Source of the DNA: Bacillales bacterium
GTDB taxonomy: Bacteria > Bacillota > Bacilli > Bacillales > DASSOY01
DNA: 64,000 nt
Direction: 5' to 3'
NCBI GenBank assembly: GCA_035700025.1
Contig: DASSOY010000029.1
Span: 1 to 64,000, forward strand
The notes under the pieces are model-generated. The model saw nothing but the letters and a program-made list of their open reading frames with translations. It did no database searches and was not told the DNA's origin. The first letter of the stretch is position 1, and the number at the start of each line of letters is the position of its first letter. Below, in pieces: positions 16,590 to 25,104 of the stretch. Position numbers and translations under genes: made by a program.

Positions 16590-17690
16590 TTAAAGAGAAC
16601 TTGTTTCTCCGTTTGCGATTCCGCGCTCCTTCTCAATATTTTTCCTTGCGGAAATGGTAAGGTGGTAATATTTATATGCCTTTTCGTAGAACCCTATGTC
16701 ACCATAATAAGACCCGAGTTCTTCACCGTATTCGACGACATAGTCCCAACGTTCCTTGTCATTGAAATAAGAAATGCCTTCACGGTATACTTCCTCGAAA
16801 GCATCGCGTTGCAAATATTTCGCTTTCAACAAGGAGCAATGAAAATAGTATGCTTCGAATCCGAGTTCCTGCGAGAAATTAAGGCCCGCTTGCAAATACC
16901 ATTGCGCTTTGTCGCGCTGGTTTGTCTTGAAGTGGTTTTTCGCCAACAAATACAGGTTGACGACTTTAAGCGCGTTTTCCCACGGTTCCATCAATTCTTT
17001 CGCTTTTTTCAAAAAAATGATTGCCGTGGCCGCATCGTTTTGATCGGAGTAAAAGGAACCGAAGTTGTGCATGATGAGCATTTTCAATTCTTTGTTTTTC
17101 GCTTTCTCCGCGTGCACGAGAGCATCGTGATAATGACGTTCCGCTTCTTTGTACTGCATAATGTCTTTATTGTTGATGCCTAGTAAGTTCTCACAGTCTG
17201 CAATCCGCGCATGCCTCCCGAGGTTTTTAAATCGTTCAAGTGCTTTTTGCCCGGATTTCATCGATTGTGTGATGCTGTAAGTTCGGTGGTAAGAAGAGGC
17301 CAGTTTGTAATAATACTCGGCCGCTTCTTCGTCGCTGACGGCATCGATGTACGGCTCGGCCTGCAAGAAGCAGTCGACTGATTCTTTGTAACGTTGCCGG
17401 GTGTAAAAATAAATGCCCTTGAAAAATGGGTACAAGAAATTCAAGTTCGCGTCGGCCGTCTCTTGAAAAGGTTCAACGGCGGCCAAATGATGCTGCGCCC
17501 GTTCGATATCCTTATGCAGCAACTCGAATCTCAGCGCGAGCAAATGATAATACGTTCTTTGCTCAGGGTCGTCAAAATCATCAAGACGGGAGTCGATTCT
17601 TTTCTTCCAACTGACGGACTCTCCCGAATCGTCGCCTCTAATCGTTTCGTACCAACGATTTAATAGTTCTTGTTGTCTTTCTTTGTCCAT
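16590..17690 (-). CDS. Rap-family-like TPR protein (response regulator phosphatase/anti-activator type)
   Basis: 366 residues, the usual Rap length (about 370-380). The N-terminal helical part carries the Rap-like LLNRWYETIR and YYHLLALRFELL segments, followed by TPR-like repeats from about residue 95 to the C terminus (FLYPFFKGIYFYTRQRYKES, AAEYYYKLASSYHRT, QYKEAERHYHDALVHAEKA, DIGFYEKAYKYYHLT). Rap proteins act in the cytoplasm by dephosphorylating Spo0F~P or blocking ComA-like DNA binding and are inhibited by imported Phr peptides. The Spo0F-type specificity cannot be judged from sequence alone. No ordinary phr gene follows, only the micro-ORF described separately. Confidence 0.82.
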   Translation of the reverse strand: MDKERQQELLNRWYETIRGDDSGESVSWKKRIDSRLDDFDDPEQRTYYHLLALRFELLHKDIERAQHHLAAVEPFQETADANLNFLYPFFKGIYFYTRQRYKESVDCFLQAEPYIDAVSDEEAAEYYYKLASSYHRTYSITQSMKSGQKALERFKNLGRHARIADCENLLGINNKDIMQYKEAERHYHDALVHAEKAKNKELKMLIMHNFGSFYSDQNDAATAIIFLKKAKELMEPWENALKVVNLYLLAKNHFKTNQRDKAQWYLQAGLNFSQELGFEAYYFHCSLLKAKYLQRDAFEEVYREGISYFNDKERWDYVVEYGEELGSYYGDIGFYEKAYKYYHLTISARKNIEKERGIANGETSSL

Positions 17691-17851
17691 TGTCCCACCC
17701 CAAAGTCGATCACGATGTCTTTCGCTATTGTTGTTGGTGGTTCAGTCTATATTCGTAAATTTCGCATTCGCGTAGGTAAATCCTGCTTTAAACGACAAAA
17801 TCATTGAAAATGATCTATATTTCCTAGGCGAAAATAGGTCTATTTACCTAT

Positions 17852-17876
17852 AAAAACCGGCATAGCAATGCCGGTT
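17852..17876 (-). terminator. terminator after the small membrane protein gene
   Basis: AACCGGCAT pairs with ATGCCGGTT across a 4-base loop; on the minus strand it is followed by TTTTTAT. It begins on the stop codon of the gene upstream. Confidence 0.85.
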
Positions 17877-18316
17877 CAACCTTTTCGATTTGTGAAGATG
17901 ACTTTCAAACACCAACCAACGGTTACTCCGGGAACAAGGGAAAGCAGCGGAAGCCAGAGCGGACCCCATAAAATACCGAATACGCGTACGTTTGAATAAA
18001 TCAACCCGACGGTGACGAAAAAGGCACCGAAGACGAAAGGCAAATAGGTCAATCGCGATGGCGTTTTCGCCTCGTACCGGTATGCGTCCCACGCGGCAAA
18101 CATGTAGAAACAAGGATAGAACATCAGCCATTCGTAATCCGTCCGTGCAATTGCTTCAGTAATGCGGCCCTGGAAACTCAATAAGATGACTTCGTTAAAG
18201 TTTGCCCGTACGTTAATCATAAATTCCAATACGAGCAACAAAATGCCTTTCACGTATTGACGGCGCAAAAGTTGACCAAACCCGGGGAGAGCGAGGCTCC
18301 ACAATAAATATTCCAT
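17876..18316 (-). CDS. small integral membrane protein, function unknown
   Basis: 146 residues with four or five hydrophobic segments. The N-terminal LALPGFGQLLRRQYVKGILLL resembles the start of TM2/DUF-type small membrane proteins, and a central YPCFYMFAAWDAYRYE segment lies between helices. Its start is 10 bases after the end of the DUF3231 gene, so the two are co-transcribed. The ribosome binding site is weak (GAGCGGATGG), consistent with coupled translation. I do not recognise a function. Confidence 0.75.
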   Translation of the reverse strand: MEYLLWSLALPGFGQLLRRQYVKGILLLVLEFMINVRANFNEVILLSFQGRITEAIARTDYEWLMFYPCFYMFAAWDAYRYEAKTPSRLTYLPFVFGAFFVTVGLIYSNVRVFGILWGPLWLPLLSLVPGVTVGWCLKVIFTNRKG

Positions 18317-18326
18317 TCCATCCGCT

Positions 18327-19349
18327 CTATCCGCGTTCTCGGGTCAATTGATCCCGGTCGGCCGCTTGCGGAGGCTGCTCCATCCAGCCGTTTTTAATCA
18401 TTATTTTCGCACCGTCGTTAGCGTATTTCATGATCTCGGTGATCAATCTTGCATAATTACTCGTGAGGTCTTTTCTCAAGCTGGTCGAAATTGCGGTCGC
18501 GTAAAAGGAAATGCTCAGCCCGATGAACGAAGTTGTATGGAACATCATCAGTTTATCGGAAAACGGTGCCTCAGTCGACGTTGACACCATTGTGTCCCAA
18601 GTTTCGGAAGCAGGAAGGTTATCCTTTGTCATCTGGCTGCCGAAAATGGAAACATGTTTTTTCGCAATGGCATGCCCCTTTTTCATAAATGAACGGACTT
18701 GCTCATTTTCCGCTACTTGACTGAACCCAAGAATCAACTTTTCGCCGAGTTCATTTCGCTGTCTATTTTTATACAGATTGGTGATCTCGATCGCCGACAA
18801 TGGGCGCTGAGTTCCGAACCATCCGCCAAGATAAGAATCGTTTCGGACAAAGGTCATTTCATCCGTTGACGGGATGTATGGCGCGCGAATATACAATCCT
18901 TTTTCCAGCAATAGCTGCTGTGTTTTCTCGAATAACTCCGTCGATTCACGCAAACAGTCGATAAAATAGCGGCGCACGTCATCGCGGGCACTTAAAGTAA
19001 TCGACAACGCATACAAATTCATGCCGAGCGTGCCCAATTCCTGCAAATAAAACAAAACAAAAGAGTCCGAATACAACGGCGGTGCATCAAGATTTACGTC
19101 GGCGTCGGTAAATCCCATCGGCACCATCCAATGCTCTTTTTTCAGCAACTTTGACAATTCGGTTATATGGTTCTGCGACAACTTTAACGCCTGTTCAATC
19201 AGACCGGCAACGGCTTCGTCTTCGACGGTGTTTGAAAAATATTCAAGGAAGCGGGAAGACATCGAATCGTTCATATAAGCGCCCCATAATTGGGAAATTT
19301 CTGCGGCGGTAAGTTTTGTCGCATGTTGCTTCATTGTTGCAGTATTCAT
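18327..19349 (-). CDS. DUF3231 family protein, two ferritin-like-sized repeats
   Basis: 340 residues. Two homologous halves of about 165 residues each begin with LTAAEISQLWGAYMNDS and RPLSAIEITNLYKNRQRNE and continue with matching helices (SNTVEDEAVAGLIEQALKL versus SQVAENEQVRSFMKKGHAI; FYLQELGTLGMNLYALSITL versus FHTTSFIGLSISFYATAI). This duplicated four-helix architecture is the DUF3231 family, common in spore-forming Bacillales and in some species linked to spore coat or stress. The biochemical role is unknown. It heads a two-gene operon with the membrane protein downstream. Confidence 0.85.
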   Translation of the reverse strand: MNTATMKQHATKLTAAEISQLWGAYMNDSMSSRFLEYFSNTVEDEAVAGLIEQALKLSQNHITELSKLLKKEHWMVPMGFTDADVNLDAPPLYSDSFVLFYLQELGTLGMNLYALSITLSARDDVRRYFIDCLRESTELFEKTQQLLLEKGLYIRAPYIPSTDEMTFVRNDSYLGGWFGTQRPLSAIEITNLYKNRQRNELGEKLILGFSQVAENEQVRSFMKKGHAIAKKHVSIFGSQMTKDNLPASETWDTMVSTSTEAPFSDKLMMFHTTSFIGLSISFYATAISTSLRKDLTSNYARLITEIMKYANDGAKIMIKNGWMEQPPQAADRDQLTRERG

Positions 19350-19416
19350 CGTCTAACCCCCGTAAAAAATATTGGATATACGGTTAGCATGCGAAAATGA
19401 TACAAAAGTATCCGTA

Positions 19417-19452
19417 AATAAAAATAACGGCGGTTCCCGCGGGAACCGCCGT
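19417..19452 (-). terminator. terminator after the penicillin-binding protein
   Basis: A perfect 26-base palindrome (19427-19452, arm ACGGCGGTTCCCG); on the minus strand it is followed by TTATTTTTATT. Confidence 0.88.
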
Positions 19453-19457
19453 ACAGC

Positions 19458-21506
19458 TTACGGCTTTAAATACCAATTAAGAATTTCCGCCACCTTCGGT
19501 ACGACATAATGGCTGCCGCCGCGATTTTGAACGTTTTCCACCATCATCGCGACGAGAATCTTTGGATCGTTCGTATTGAAGGCGACAAACCACCCGTTTT
19601 CTTTACCGTTCTCGACTTTATCGCTTGCTTTCAATTCAGGCGTACCCGTTTTACCGGCAATGGAGAGGCCGGGGATGTTCGCCGCATGTCCCGTTCCGTT
19701 CGGGCTTTGCACGACTTGTTTTAAATCATTTACGATTGTTTCGGCTGTTTTCTCCGATAGGATGTGTTCCTTCCAAACGTTATTTGACGGGTCAACGCGA
19801 TCTTTCAGCAACGTAAGTTTCAATAATTGCCCGTCATTGATAAAAGGCGTATAAGTATCCGCCAGTTGCAAAGCACTGATTAACACTTTGCCTTGTCCGT
19901 ATCCGCTGTTTGCCAATTCGATCTCCGTCGAAAATCCGTCGCTGCCTGTCAATTGCGCTGCTTCGATCGGGAAGGGGAAGTCTGGAAGCGGTTGTCCGAA
20001 ACCGAATGCCTTCGCCTCGTTTTTGAATCGTTGTTTGCCGAGTTGATAAGCGACGCGCGCAAAATAAATATTGTCCGAATAAACAAGCGCATCGCGCAAA
20101 TCGACGGACGTTAGATGATCGACGCGGTGAACGCGATAGTCTCCCCACGAGGAATCCGGTTGCCACGGTCCGTTGATTGTCATCGGTTCATCAGGGTCGA
20201 TAACGCCGGTCTCCAACCCGATGGCAGCAGTGATCGGTTTCATCGCCGATCCTGGAGAGTAGGCTTGAATGAACCGATTGATCAGCGGTTGCTTCTCATT
20301 TTGTTTCAAAGCATTGTAGTCTTCGTGAATGGTGTTCGGATTGAAATCAGGTGCGGTAACAAGCGCCAAAACTTCACCAGTGATCGGATTGATCGCCGCG
20401 GCTGTACCGACGTCGCCGTCCTCCGCGAATTTTCCATACATTTTCTTTTGCAATTCGGCATCAATGGTCAGCTGAACGGTTTCCCCATCTTGCGGAGCCT
20501 TTTTCGCGATCGTCTGCAACCGGTTCCCGTCTTGATCCGTCGTGTAAATCTCGACGCCGTCGACAGCACGCAGCCGGTTTTCGAAAATCGCTTCCAGACC
20601 CGTTTTTCCGATTTTGTCGGACTTGTCGTACCCGTCTTTTTGATGTTTTTTCCATTCCTCAGCAGAGATCGTGCCGATATAGCCTGTCAAATGACCCGCG
20701 GCTTCACCGTACGGATAGATGCGTGCCGGGATTTTCCGAATGAATACTCCGGGAATTGCTTGAAGCTTGCTAAGTTTTTCTTCTTCGGTCAACGGGATGT
20801 TGACGATCGGAACGAAATAGTTCGGTTTCACCCATGATGCGTGCAAGTTATCATCGATTTGTTTCACGGGAATTCCCGTAATTTCGGCGAATTTCTTTTT
20901 CGAACCGGTCTTCAATCGATCCGGCTCCATGCCGACGGAAGCTTGCTGGCCGTTGACGGCGAGAGGGCGTCCGTTCCTGTCCAAAATTTCACCGCGTTCA
21001 GCGGAAAGCGTTGCCAAGTGGACCTCGATGTTCGGTCCGGTCAATTGCGGAAAGATTAACTGGGTCGTCCAATCGACGTACCAATTTACCTGTTCTTCGC
21101 CTTCGGCTGTTTTCCGTGTTTCTTTCACGAGCGTTGCTTTTTCGGAAAACGTAACATTACCCGCGATCGTGCTCATTTGTGCGGAAAACGGCAATTTCAC
21201 CTTACCGTCCTCTTTTTCTTTCTTCCTGTCGCTCTCCGACGCAACGGCTTTCGATTCAATGGTCACGTCGGTAATTTTTAAATCGCTGCCCAAATTTTTG
21301 TAGCGGTCGACGAATTTCTGTTTTGAGATTGTCTTTTTCGCATTTGTTGAAAGCAGTTCATACATGTCGGAAAATTGTTCGGTTTCCCAAGCATGAACAT
21401 ATGTATGCCAACGTTCTTCCGGTGTCGGTACGTCGTTGGAACATCCCCCGAGCCAAACGAGAGCGAAGACGAAAAGTACCGGCAGCCATCCTTTCCTATG
21501 CTTCAC
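19458..21506 (-). CDS. MecA/PBP3-type penicillin-binding transpeptidase lipoprotein
   Basis: 682 residues from GTG 21506, seven bases after AAGGGGG. A lipoprotein signal (WLGGC, Cys about 22) is followed by an NTF2-like MecA_N domain (about 28-150), a dimerisation domain (about 155-330) and a transpeptidase domain. The class B PBP motifs are present: Ser420-Ala-Met-Lys, a YSDN triad and AGKTGTPE. This architecture matches B. subtilis PBP3 (PbpC) and staphylococcal PBP2a; such enzymes cross-link septal or lateral peptidoglycan and are often weakly sensitive to beta-lactams. Beta-lactam affinity cannot be inferred from sequence here. It is transcribed alone. Confidence 0.92.
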   Translation of the reverse strand: MKHRKGWLPVLFVFALVWLGGCSNDVPTPEERWHTYVHAWETEQFSDMYELLSTNAKKTISKQKFVDRYKNLGSDLKITDVTIESKAVASESDRKKEKEDGKVKLPFSAQMSTIAGNVTFSEKATLVKETRKTAEGEEQVNWYVDWTTQLIFPQLTGPNIEVHLATLSAERGEILDRNGRPLAVNGQQASVGMEPDRLKTGSKKKFAEITGIPVKQIDDNLHASWVKPNYFVPIVNIPLTEEEKLSKLQAIPGVFIRKIPARIYPYGEAAGHLTGYIGTISAEEWKKHQKDGYDKSDKIGKTGLEAIFENRLRAVDGVEIYTTDQDGNRLQTIAKKAPQDGETVQLTIDAELQKKMYGKFAEDGDVGTAAAINPITGEVLALVTAPDFNPNTIHEDYNALKQNEKQPLINRFIQAYSPGSAMKPITAAIGLETGVIDPDEPMTINGPWQPDSSWGDYRVHRVDHLTSVDLRDALVYSDNIYFARVAYQLGKQRFKNEAKAFGFGQPLPDFPFPIEAAQLTGSDGFSTEIELANSGYGQGKVLISALQLADTYTPFINDGQLLKLTLLKDRVDPSNNVWKEHILSEKTAETIVNDLKQVVQSPNGTGHAANIPGLSIAGKTGTPELKASDKVENGKENGWFVAFNTNDPKILVAMMVENVQNRGGSHYVVPKVAEILNWYLKP

Positions 21507-21768
21507 GAAAAATCCCCCTTAGTTCACTTTTACAATCGTATGAGATCACTGTAAAATTATAGATAAAAAAACCGACAGAAGTTAAAAACCGAGCCTAATT
21601 AACCAGCATCATTACATTTATAGCAAAGAAATAGGGACAAAACCCTACAAATATCGACAGTTTGACGTGTGAAATGATTGCCGTAAAACCGGCATTCCGA
21701 AGGGTTCGCGTCGAATATGAAATATATGTTAACTTTCCCAACGCCGCACAGGTGGTCAGGCTCCCCCT

Positions 21769-21796
21769 TGTGATTATAATGGAAAGTTGTACAATA
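21769..21796 (+). promoter_or_regulatory. putative promoter of the sensor kinase
   Basis: TTGTGA (21769-21774), 16-base spacer, TACAAT (21791-21796), 111 bases ahead of the start codon. The 401-base gap 21507-21907 holds no gene I can support; a TATAAT at 21775-21780 is an alternative -10. Confidence 0.4.
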
Positions 21797-21907
21797 GGAA
21801 ATGGAAAGAATATCTTACTTAAATGTTTGCTGATTACATTTTGTTTCCAATAATATCCAATGAGTCGAGGATCCTTGTGCGAGAAGAGCAGGATTGAGGA
21901 GGATTGA

Positions 21908-23626
21908 ATGAAATCATATGGTGATTGGAAGAGACGAAAATCTTTACTCATTTCTTTCGCTTATATCGTAATTGGCATCCTTTGGGTGACTCTTGGTGAT
22001 GCGTGGGTAGGTCATCGATTATTAAGCAGCAAAGAATATTGGCTTTACCAGGAGATTAAAGGTGTCATATTCGTATGCTTGTCGGGGATCGCTGTTTATT
22101 TTTGCGCAAAATACGTGCGAGAGCAAAAGAGCTTTACAAAGAGCTTGAGTCGATTGGACTTGTTACAAACGAATTTCGAGGTCAGCTCGCTCGCCGATCA
22201 ATTGAATTCGAGCGTGTCGATTTTGCGCCCGGAAAACGATCGATTTTCCATTGTGTATGTCAATCACGGGTTCACACGTTTAACCGGTTATGATGCCGAA
22301 GAAGCGCTAGGAAAAGAACTTCCGTTTTTAAAAGGCAAAAATACGAGCCCGGCAGCATTAGAGCGGTACGAAGAGGCGTTGCGTGCGGAAGAAATTGCGA
22401 CGATCGAATTGTTGTATTACCGGAGAGACGGCACCCCGTTTTGGAATGAACTCAAGATCAATCCGGTCTACGATGCGGACCATGAGCTTCTTTTTTTTAT
22501 CGTCCTTCAAAATGACATAACGAAAAGGAAATGTGCTGAAAGGCGGCTGCAAGAAAGCGAGCAAAGATATAAGTCTTTGTTTGCTCATAATCCGGACATG
22601 GTTTGTTCGCTTGACATGAACGGAGTGATCAAGAGCGCCAACCCGGCGGTCGAAAAGTTTACCGGCTACGGTGTTGACGAGGTCATCGATCAAAGCTGCT
22701 GGGACTTTATTAGTGACAGAGACCGGAATAAAGCAAAAGTGTTCTTTGAAAAAGTGTACGAAGGGAACCCGCAGCACGGGGAGTACCAAATGTATCATAA
22801 ATCGGGGGATCTGATCGACATAGAAGCGGTCGTAATTCCGATCATCATCGACGGTGAGGTTTCCGGCACTTTCACGATCGCAAAAGACGTAACAGAACAA
22901 AAAAAGACGCAGGAGTTGTTAGGAAAAGCGGAAAAATTGAACGTCGTCGGCGAGTTGGCGGCGGGCATTGCCCACGAAATCCGAAATCCTTTAACTTCGC
23001 TGAAAGGGTTCGTGCAATTGCTGCGTCCGAATTTATCGGAAAAAAAAGCGTATACCGACGTGATGTTGTCGGAATTGGACCGAATCGAACAGATCGTCAC
23101 CGAATTGCTTTTGCTCGCAAAACCTAAACCGGCGTTGTTCGAGGAGAAAAATTTAAAACAATTGCTGGAGCACGTGAGAACATTGTTAAATACGAAAGCA
23201 ATCATGAGCAACACTGAAATCGTGCTTCATTACCAATGTGATATCGATTACATCCTCTGTGAGGAAAATCAATTGAAACAAGTGTTGATCAATTTGTTGA
23301 AAAATGCGATTGAAGCGATGCCAGACGGCGGAGAGATTCTCATCCGAGCTGACAAAATTGACCACAAGCACGTGCAAATTTCCATTATTGACGAAGGGCA
23401 GGGGATCCCGGAGGAACATTTGCCGAAGCTCGGAGAACCTTTTTATACGACGAAAGAGCAAGGAACGGGACTCGGTTTGATGATTAGCTGGAAAATCATT
23501 AAAGAACACGGCGGAGAGATGGTGTTTGAGAGCGAAGAAAACAAAGGAACGACCGTGCAAATCACTCTTCCGGTTAATCCGAAAGTGTCAGACGAGAAAA
23601 GCGGCAATTATCAAATTACGAGTTGA
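21908..23626 (+). CDS. membrane PAS-domain sensor histidine kinase, sporulation-kinase-like
   Basis: 572 residues, ATG after GAGGAGG. Two membrane segments (about 14-30 and 55-75) anchor it, with a very short extracytoplasmic loop. Two PAS domains follow (about 100-210, containing YVNHGFTRLTGYDAEE, and about 225-335), then the HisKA domain with His356 in AGIAHEIRNPLTSLKG. The HATPase domain has an N-box LINLLKNAIEAMP, G1 DEGQGIPE and G2 GTGLGL. No response regulator is adjacent, as is typical of orphan phosphorelay kinases (KinA/B/E) that feed Spo0F. Sporulation input is an inference from this architecture. Confidence 0.9.
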   Translation: MKSYGDWKRRKSLLISFAYIVIGILWVTLGDAWVGHRLLSSKEYWLYQEIKGVIFVCLSGIAVYFCAKYVREQKSFTKSLSRLDLLQTNFEVSSLADQLNSSVSILRPENDRFSIVYVNHGFTRLTGYDAEEALGKELPFLKGKNTSPAALERYEEALRAEEIATIELLYYRRDGTPFWNELKINPVYDADHELLFFIVLQNDITKRKCAERRLQESEQRYKSLFAHNPDMVCSLDMNGVIKSANPAVEKFTGYGVDEVIDQSCWDFISDRDRNKAKVFFEKVYEGNPQHGEYQMYHKSGDLIDIEAVVIPIIIDGEVSGTFTIAKDVTEQKKTQELLGKAEKLNVVGELAAGIAHEIRNPLTSLKGFVQLLRPNLSEKKAYTDVMLSELDRIEQIVTELLLLAKPKPALFEEKNLKQLLEHVRTLLNTKAIMSNTEIVLHYQCDIDYILCEENQLKQVLINLLKNAIEAMPDGGEILIRADKIDHKHVQISIIDEGQGIPEEHLPKLGEPFYTTKEQGTGLGLMISWKIIKEHGGEMVFESEENKGTTVQITLPVNPKVSDEKSGNYQITS

Positions 23627-23627
23627 G

Positions 23628-23655
23628 TCGGCACAAACGCCGATTTTTTTTTTTT
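23628..23655 (+). terminator. terminator after the sensor kinase
   Basis: TCGGC pairs with GCCGA across a six-base loop, followed by a run of twelve T. Confidence 0.8.
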
Positions 23656-23790
23656 GTAAACGGTGCTTTTTACAATCGTTTTCGTGATCGGTATAATGAA
23701 GTGGGCTATGCGTGCGTTCGGGCAAGGTGAACGAAAAGCTCAAGTTGCCGGTATACTGTAGAAAGAGAGAGGACCAAGGAGGGTGAGATC

Positions 23791-24267
23791 ATGGACGACC
23801 GAATGTTTAGAAATGCGATGGGGAAATTTACGACAGGTGTCACCGTGATCACCGCGAAGTGGCAAGATGAAATATACGGAATGACTGCGAACGCATTCAT
23901 GTCCGTTTCGATGAACCCGAAATTGATTTCAGTGTCGATTGACGAGAAAGCGAACATGCATGATAAGATGGGGCAAGTCTCGCGATTTGCAGTCAGCATT
24001 TTGTCGGACCAGCAAAGAGACATTTCGATGCATTTTGCACGGCAAAAAGAAAAAGATAAGGTCGCGTTTGAATGGTTCCACGGCGTTCCCGTAATCAAAG
24101 ACGCGATTGCCGCGATCGTTTGCGACGTCTATGATTCTTACAAGGCCGGCGATCACACGTTGTTCATCGGAAAAGTGATCAATCTCGAAACGAAACAAGG
24201 AAATCCGCTCGTCTTTTTTGAAGGGAAATACGGGACAGATCATTTGAATAAAAATGAAACGGTGTAA
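23791..24267 (+). CDS. flavin reductase-like FMN-binding protein
   Basis: 158 residues, ATG after AAGGAGGG. The N-terminal RNAMGKFTTGVTVITA and the following GMTANAFMSVSMNPKLISVSI are the FMN-binding split-barrel signature of the HpaC/flavoredoxin family. Later DHTLFIGKV marks the C-terminal part. Such proteins reduce FMN or FAD with NAD(P)H for a partner monooxygenase; no partner gene is nearby, so it may act as a stand-alone flavin reductase. Length is normal for the family. Confidence 0.9.
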   Translation: MDDRMFRNAMGKFTTGVTVITAKWQDEIYGMTANAFMSVSMNPKLISVSIDEKANMHDKMGQVSRFAVSILSDQQRDISMHFARQKEKDKVAFEWFHGVPVIKDAIAAIVCDVYDSYKAGDHTLFIGKVINLETKQGNPLVFFEGKYGTDHLNKNETV

Positions 24268-24364
24268 CGTCATCCATAAACTTTCGTTCGAAAACGTTAT
24301 TCCTTATACAGAGGAAAGATTGCACGCCGCATCCACGTTCCGCTTTCGGTGCGGTTTTTTTAAA

Positions 24365-24373
24365 TGTTATAAT
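24365..24373 (+). promoter_or_regulatory. extended -10 promoter of the VTT/DedA gene
   Basis: TGTTATAAT (TG-n-TATAAT), about 54 bases before the ATG at 24427; no good -35 box is visible. Confidence 0.55.
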
Positions 24374-24426
24374 GAGTATGGTTGTGCGAGCCAGAGCGTA
24401 TTACTATGGATAGGAGCATTCATTGG

Positions 24427-25035
24427 ATGGAAATGATGGCAATTGAATCATATTTCACAATTGATCACATTCGTCATATTTTACAAGATTATAAGTCTTT
24501 CGGCCCTCTTCTCGGCATCTTGTTACCTTTGCTTGAAGCGTTTGTGCCGATTTTACCTTTAATGTTGTTCGTCGCCGCCAATGCCGCCGTGTACGGTTTT
24601 TTACTCGGATCCTTAATTTCATGGGCCGGTACGTGTTTCGGAGCAGTTCTCGTCTTTTTTATTTTCCGGTCATTGGCGCGGGGACGTCTGAAATATTGGC
24701 TGCACCGGCGGAAGAAAATCCGCAGAACGTTACGGTGGGTGGAAGAACACGGTTTCGGGCCGTTGTTCCTCGTTCTATGCATTCCGTTTACGCCTTCGTC
24801 GCTCGTCAACGTCGCCGCTGGTTTGTCGGACATTAGTTTCAAGTCTTTTTTAATGTCCGTTCTGCTTGGGAAAATGGTGTTGATCTTCATGGTTTCCTCG
24901 GTTGGATACGATTGGATGAACATCCTCGACCAACCGTTTAAACTGTCGGCCATCGCGGGCGTCGTCGTCGTGCTCTGGCTGGCCGGAAAACGAATGGAAA
25001 AACGAATGTTGAAAAAGAAACAAACGAATGTTTAA
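24427..25035 (+). CDS. VTT domain (DedA/TVP38-type) membrane protein
   Basis: 202 residues from ATG 24427, which has GGAG ten bases upstream. A GTG at 24382 is in frame but would fall at the predicted transcription start. Five or so membrane segments and the VTT core are visible: LLEAFVPILPLMLFVAANA, a GSLISWAGTCFGAVL glycine-rich helix, EEHGFGPLFLVLCIPFTPSSL and NVAAGLSDISFKSFL. VTT/DedA proteins act as lipid scramblases or flippases, some of them recycling undecaprenyl phosphate. The specific lipid is unknown. The C terminus is strongly basic. Confidence 0.88.
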   Translation: MEMMAIESYFTIDHIRHILQDYKSFGPLLGILLPLLEAFVPILPLMLFVAANAAVYGFLLGSLISWAGTCFGAVLVFFIFRSLARGRLKYWLHRRKKIRRTLRWVEEHGFGPLFLVLCIPFTPSSLVNVAAGLSDISFKSFLMSVLLGKMVLIFMVSSVGYDWMNILDQPFKLSAIAGVVVVLWLAGKRMEKRMLKKKQTNV

Positions 25036-25067
25036 AACCTTGCCGCGCTGCAGCGGCAAGGTTTTTT
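25036..25067 (+). terminator. terminator after the VTT protein gene
   Basis: AACCTTGCCGC pairs with GCGGCAAGGTT across a 6-base loop, followed by TTTT. Confidence 0.9.
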
Positions 25068-25104
25068 GTTCCCGATCGGTGATTTCAGTGCGGAAAGCTG
25101 CAAA

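Noticed and set aside
21597-21790. Possible small RNA or Spo0A box region ahead of the sensor kinase
   Set aside because: Only partial matches to a 0A box (CGTCGAA) and no convincing RNA fold or ends were visible.
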